A DNA stretch of 7,634 bases from NCBI GenBank assembly GCA_910586845.1, contig CAJUJV010000013.1:1-7634 (forward strand), in the 5' to 3' direction. Shown here one piece after another: positions 5,497-7,634 of the stretch. This DNA comes from an uncultured Hungatella sp. (GTDB taxonomy: Bacteria; Bacillota; Clostridia; Lachnospirales; Lachnospiraceae). Under the pieces are notes generated by a model. The model was not told where the DNA came from, searched no databases, and saw nothing but the letters and a program-made list of their open reading frames with translations. The stretch's first letter is position 1; each line of letters opens with the position of its first letter. Position numbers and translations under genes: made by a program.

Positions 5497-5506
5497 ACTA
5501 TATAAT
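5478..5506 (+). promoter_or_regulatory. Sigma-A promoter of the DUF1836 gene
   Basis: The -35 box TTGCCA (5478-5483), a 17-nt spacer and a perfect -10 box TATAAT (5501-5506) lie close to the gene. Transcription should begin near 5511-5513, leaving a leader of only about 12 nt with the ribosome binding site GAGGTG (5513-5518) at its very 5' end. Confidence 0.87.
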
Positions 5507-5523
5507 AGCCATGAGGTGAAAAG

Positions 5524-6213
5524 ATGAAACTGACTGAAGAACTGCTTCGGGAGATTCTTTCCTGGCTGGACACCCTTGATTATGTGAAGCCGGAACAGAT
5601 CCCCGATATTCCCCTTTATATGGATCAGCTGACCACGTTCATGGACGAGAGGCTGGAGAAGACCAGACGTTATCCCGAGGATAAGGTCCTGACCAAGACC
5701 ATGATCAACAATTACGCCAAGAACAACCTCCTCCCTCCTCCCGTGCGGAAGAAATACACCAAGGAGCACACCCTGCTGCTGATCTTTATCTACTATTTTA
5801 AAAATATGCTTTCGTTCCGCGACATTGAAGTCCTGTTCGCCCCTGTGACGGACCAGCATTTTTCTTCTGACCGGGATAAAGAAGGCCAGGCCGCGGACCC
5901 TGAAGGCCGGTCTCTGGAAGACATTTACCGGGAGATTTTTTCTCTGGAGAAGGAGCAGATGAAGCGTCTGAAGGAGGACATCCTGAAAAAGTTCCGTTCC
6001 TCCATGAAGACCTTTTCCCAGGAGCATACGGAACAGGAGCCCGGGCCCGAAGGAGGGGAGGACTCTCCGGAACCGGCTGATCAGGAGTATCTGCAGCTGT
6101 TTTCTTTTATCTGCGCTCTCGGTTTTGACGTGTACTTAAAGAAACATATTATGGAACTGCTGATCGATGAGATTGAAAAGGAATATCCGCTTAAAGGCAA
6201 AAAAAAGAAATAG
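5524..6213 (+). CDS. DUF1836 domain-containing protein, putative MerR-like DNA-binding regulator
   Basis: A 229-residue protein I assign to DUF1836, a Firmicutes family of presumed transcription regulators without a defined target. Residues about 54-105 carry the recognisable part: KVLTKTMINNYAKNNLLPPP, then KKYTKEHTLLLIFIYYFKNMLSFRDIEVLF. This resembles the winged helix of MerR proteins, where an arginine/tyrosine-type specificity segment is followed by a second helical pair. A charged, probably disordered linker (165-187, rich in Glu, Pro, Gly) precedes a C-terminal helical part (188-222) and a basic tail, GKKKK. No ligand domain is recognised. The start follows GAGGTG with 5 nt spacing. 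It is divergent from the ABC cassette with 115 bp between, a layout often seen for local regulators, but control of that cassette is inference. Confidence 0.85.
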   Translation: MKLTEELLREILSWLDTLDYVKPEQIPDIPLYMDQLTTFMDERLEKTRRYPEDKVLTKTMINNYAKNNLLPPPVRKKYTKEHTLLLIFIYYFKNMLSFRDIEVLFAPVTDQHFSSDRDKEGQAADPEGRSLEDIYREIFSLEKEQMKRLKEDILKKFRSSMKTFSQEHTEQEPGPEGGEDSPEPADQEYLQLFSFICALGFDVYLKKHIMELLIDEIEKEYPLKGKKKK

Positions 6214-6235
6214 CTCATGCAGCTATTTCTTTTTT
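6201..6235. terminator. Strong bidirectional intrinsic terminator
   Basis: A perfect 15-bp stem (6201-6215 with 6221-6235) has a 5-nt loop, an A6 run at the outer left arm and a T6 run at the outer right arm. It can terminate both the DUF1836 transcript and the converging yerC transcript (stop at 6261). The left arm also encodes the final lysine codons of the DUF1836 protein, and its stop codon TAG (6211-6213) lies inside the stem. Confidence 0.9.
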
Positions 6236-6260
6236 GTCCTGATCACGAACGGAAAACCTG

Positions 6261-6566
6261 TTATGTCCCCCCCTCAGTTTTTCCTCCCAGACGGGCGAAT
6301 ACCATGTCGTACCCGTCATTGCCGTAATTCAGAGAGCGGTTGACCCGGCTGATGGTGGCTGTAGAAGCTCCTGTCTTGTCTGCGATCTCCAGGTATGTCT
6401 TCTTATCCCGGAGCATCCGGGCCACCTCATAACGCTGGGAAAGCGACAGCAGTTCATTGACCGTGCAGACGTCCTCGAAAAACGCATAGCACTCTTCCGG
6501 GCTTTCCAGAGTCAGAACGGCCTCAAATAAGTGATCCACCGCTTCTGTCTTGATCTTTTTGTTCAT
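6261..6566 (-). CDS. YerC/YecD family TrpR-related repressor
   Basis: A 101-residue DNA-binding protein of the TrpR superfamily, YerC/YecD branch, whose ligand and targets are not established. The helix-turn-helix is at about residues 57-79 (TYLEIADKTGASTATISRVNRSL), matching the TrpR arrangement of reader helix TATI[ST]R. The upstream helices (DHLFEAVLTLESPEECYAFFEDV, NELLSLSQRYEVARML) form the dimer core. TrpR has Gly after the reader-helix Arg, at its tryptophan pocket; here that residue is Val75. The frame is open to 6704, but the ATG at 6566 is chosen. AAGGGG at 6575-6580 is 8 nt upstream, the length equals the family norm, and the predicted transcript starts near 6660. It follows the HAD gene on the same strand but has its own promoter. 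A run of seven G's encodes the last residues. Confidence 0.9.
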   Translation of the reverse strand: MNKKIKTEAVDHLFEAVLTLESPEECYAFFEDVCTVNELLSLSQRYEVARMLRDKKTYLEIADKTGASTATISRVNRSLNYGNDGYDMVFARLGGKTEGGT

Positions 6567-6596
6567 TTCCTGTTCCCCTTTTTCAGACTTTCTCAG

Positions 6597-6647
6597 AGCT
6601 GTCCTGCTCTTTTTGGCCGCCGTCCGACGAAAACATATAGGACAGCT
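6597..6647 (-). promoter_or_regulatory. Inverted repeat in the yerC leader
   Basis: AGCTGTCCT (6597-6605) and AGGACAGCT (6639-6647) are exact 9-bp reverse complements, separated by 33 nt. They fall inside the predicted yerC leader (about 6660 to 6566), beginning roughly 13 nt after the expected transcription start. In RNA this would be a stem closing a large loop. No U-run follows the second arm on the minus strand, so it is not a typical terminator. Whether it is a leader structure or a DNA operator cannot be told from sequence. Confidence 0.5.
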
Positions 6648-6666
6648 TTGGCGTCTTCTGAGGAAT

Positions 6667-6695
6667 ATTTTAGCACAGTAAAATTGTAAAGTCCA
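6667..6695 (-). promoter_or_regulatory. Extended -10 promoter of yerC
   Basis: On the minus strand the -35 box TGGACT (6690-6695, 4 of 6 consensus bases), a 17-nt spacer and a -10 box TAAAAT (6667-6672) are preceded by TGC, the extended -10 pattern TGn. It begins 5 bp after the HAD gene's stop codon, so yerC can be expressed separately from HAD. Expected start near 6660. Confidence 0.65.
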
Positions 6696-6700
6696 TAGTT

Positions 6701-7525
6701 TCACTGAGAAGAAAGCATAAATTTTTCCACCACATGGGCCACGCCGTCATCATTGTTGGACAGAGTGATGTAATCCGCAGCCTGACGCACAGGAAGCACT
6801 CCGTTCTCCATAGCCACTCCCAGACCGGCAAACCGGATCATGGCGAGATCGTTATATCCGTCTCCGCAGGCGATCATCTTTTCTCTGTGAAAACCTGTCG
6901 TTTCCAGAAAACGTTCCAGGGAAGCGGCCTTGTCGATGCCTTTGGGCAGGATCTCCAGGTAATAGGAATCCGACCGGTAGACGCTGAAATTCTTTCCCAT
7001 GGCTGCCTTTACTCTGGGCTCTACCATGGCAAGATAGTCTCCGTCGTCAGTGAGGATAAACTTGGGCACCGGAAAAGACACATACTTTTTCATATCCTCC
7101 GTGTCACGGATCTCCTTTATCTCCATACGGCAGGCCCTGGACTCCAGAGCAACGTACTGATAAGAAGCGTCGCTTGCTATGATCCGGTCCCCCTCATAAG
7201 TCATGATATCCACCCGATGCTCTCTGGCCAGATCGATGACCTTGCTGTTGATCTCGACCGGCAGCTGCCTGGAAAATACGATCTCCCCTGTCTGGCAGTT
7301 GACGATCATCCCGCCGTTAAAGGACAGGATATACCCCCCATGCTTTTCCAGCTCCAGCTCCTTCGCCAGAGGCATGACTCCCGGCGTCGGCCGCCCGGAT
7401 GCCAGCACCACGGTCTTTCCCATATCCTGTGCTTTCATCAGAGCCTCTTTTGTCCTGGGGGTTATGATTTTGTCCCGATTGGTCAGTGTGCCGTCCAGGT
7501 CCAGCACGATAATGTCATAGCTCAT
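6701..7525 (-). CDS. Cof-type HAD-IIB family phosphatase
   Basis: A cytoplasmic haloacid-dehalogenase phosphatase, 274 residues, of the Cof/YidA type (IIB cap), which acts on sugar phosphates, nucleotides or cofactor phosphates. All four motifs are present: DLDGTL at 9-14 with nucleophile Asp9 and acid/base Asp11, LASGRP at 41-46 with Ser43, Lys199 in PKGIDKAASL, and GDGYNDLAM at 221-229 with Mg-binding Asp222 and Asp226. The cap spans about 85-190. The exact substrate cannot be read from the sequence. The ATG at 7525 directly follows GGAGG (7526-7530), which is too close to serve it; AAGGGAG at 7534-7540 with 8 nt spacing is the likely ribosome binding site. The 94 bases from 7541 to the window end hold no firm promoter (a weak TAGAAT is visible), no gene and no clear hairpin. 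Confidence 0.95.
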   Translation of the reverse strand: MSYDIIVLDLDGTLTNRDKIITPRTKEALMKAQDMGKTVVLASGRPTPGVMPLAKELELEKHGGYILSFNGGMIVNCQTGEIVFSRQLPVEINSKVIDLAREHRVDIMTYEGDRIIASDASYQYVALESRACRMEIKEIRDTEDMKKYVSFPVPKFILTDDGDYLAMVEPRVKAAMGKNFSVYRSDSYYLEILPKGIDKAASLERFLETTGFHREKMIACGDGYNDLAMIRFAGLGVAMENGVLPVRQAADYITLSNNDDGVAHVVEKFMLSSQ

Positions 7526-7634
7526 CCTCCCTGCTCCCTTCCTGACTAAATGTCTGTGTTGTATTCTAAGTCTATCACATTACCGTCGTTTTATAAAGAA
7601 ATTTCGCTTAAGGCATATCATTCTGTTTCCAGGA

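Noticed and set aside
6567..6704. yerC extended upstream by 46 codons
   Set aside because: The extension covers the promoter and the inverted repeat, is rich in Arg and Cys without family resemblance, and starts upstream of the predicted transcription start.
6734..7549. Long plus-strand open frame of 271 codons opposite the HAD gene
   Set aside because: The minus-strand frame carries all four HAD motifs; the plus-strand product has no recognisable domain and no ribosome binding site, and is an antisense shadow.

Overview
The window looks like chromosomal DNA from a Gram-positive, low-to-mid-GC member of the Clostridia, most likely a Lachnospiraceae-type gut anaerobe. The pointers are the gene order rimP-nusA-ylxR-ylxQ-infB, the very long Gly/Gln/Arg/Pro-rich N-terminus of IF2, strong GGAGG-type ribosome binding sites, consensus sigma-A promoters, and the families DUF3842, DUF1836 and YerC/YecD. 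The genus cannot be fixed from the sequence alone.

Region 1 (1-3187, minus strand) is the front of the conserved transcription/translation operon. A strong promoter (-35 at 3182-3187, -10 at 3159-3164) drives a leader of about 97 nt carrying a perfect 14-bp hairpin. It is followed by rimP (30S maturation), nusA (elongation, termination and antitermination), ylxR (a small Cys-containing RNA-binding protein), ylxQ (L7Ae-like) and infB (initiation factor 2). infB is cut by the window edge after 240 codons. The last three genes are stitched together by two overlaps of exactly 14 nt, which suggests translational coupling.

Region 2 (3253-3835) is a monocistronic plus-strand gene for a DUF3842 protein, with its own promoter and a nested hairpin after it. 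Region 3 (3848-5408, minus strand) is a two-gene ABC importer cassette of the nitrate/taurine/sulfonate type (ATPase then permease, overlapping by 8 nt). No substrate-binding protein is in view. Region 4 (5464-6235, plus strand) is a divergently transcribed DUF1836 gene with a MerR-like helix-turn-helix segment. It has a near-consensus promoter flanked by an inverted repeat, a leader of only about 12 nt, and a strong bidirectional terminator that includes its own lysine-tail codons. Its position makes it a candidate regulator of itself or of the ABC cassette. Region 5 (6261-7525, minus strand) holds a TrpR-related YerC/YecD repressor with its own promoter and a structured leader, preceded by a Cof-type HAD phosphatase.

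No gene-free stretch exceeds 300 bases; the longest, between rimP and the DUF3842 gene, is filled by two promoters and the rimP leader hairpin. I see no tRNA, rRNA, insertion sequence, CRISPR array or prophage gene. I do not see a clear undescribed system. The best leads are the repeat-bearing IF2 N-terminus at the left edge, the rimP leader hairpin, the ABC/DUF1836 divergent control region, and the yerC leader.
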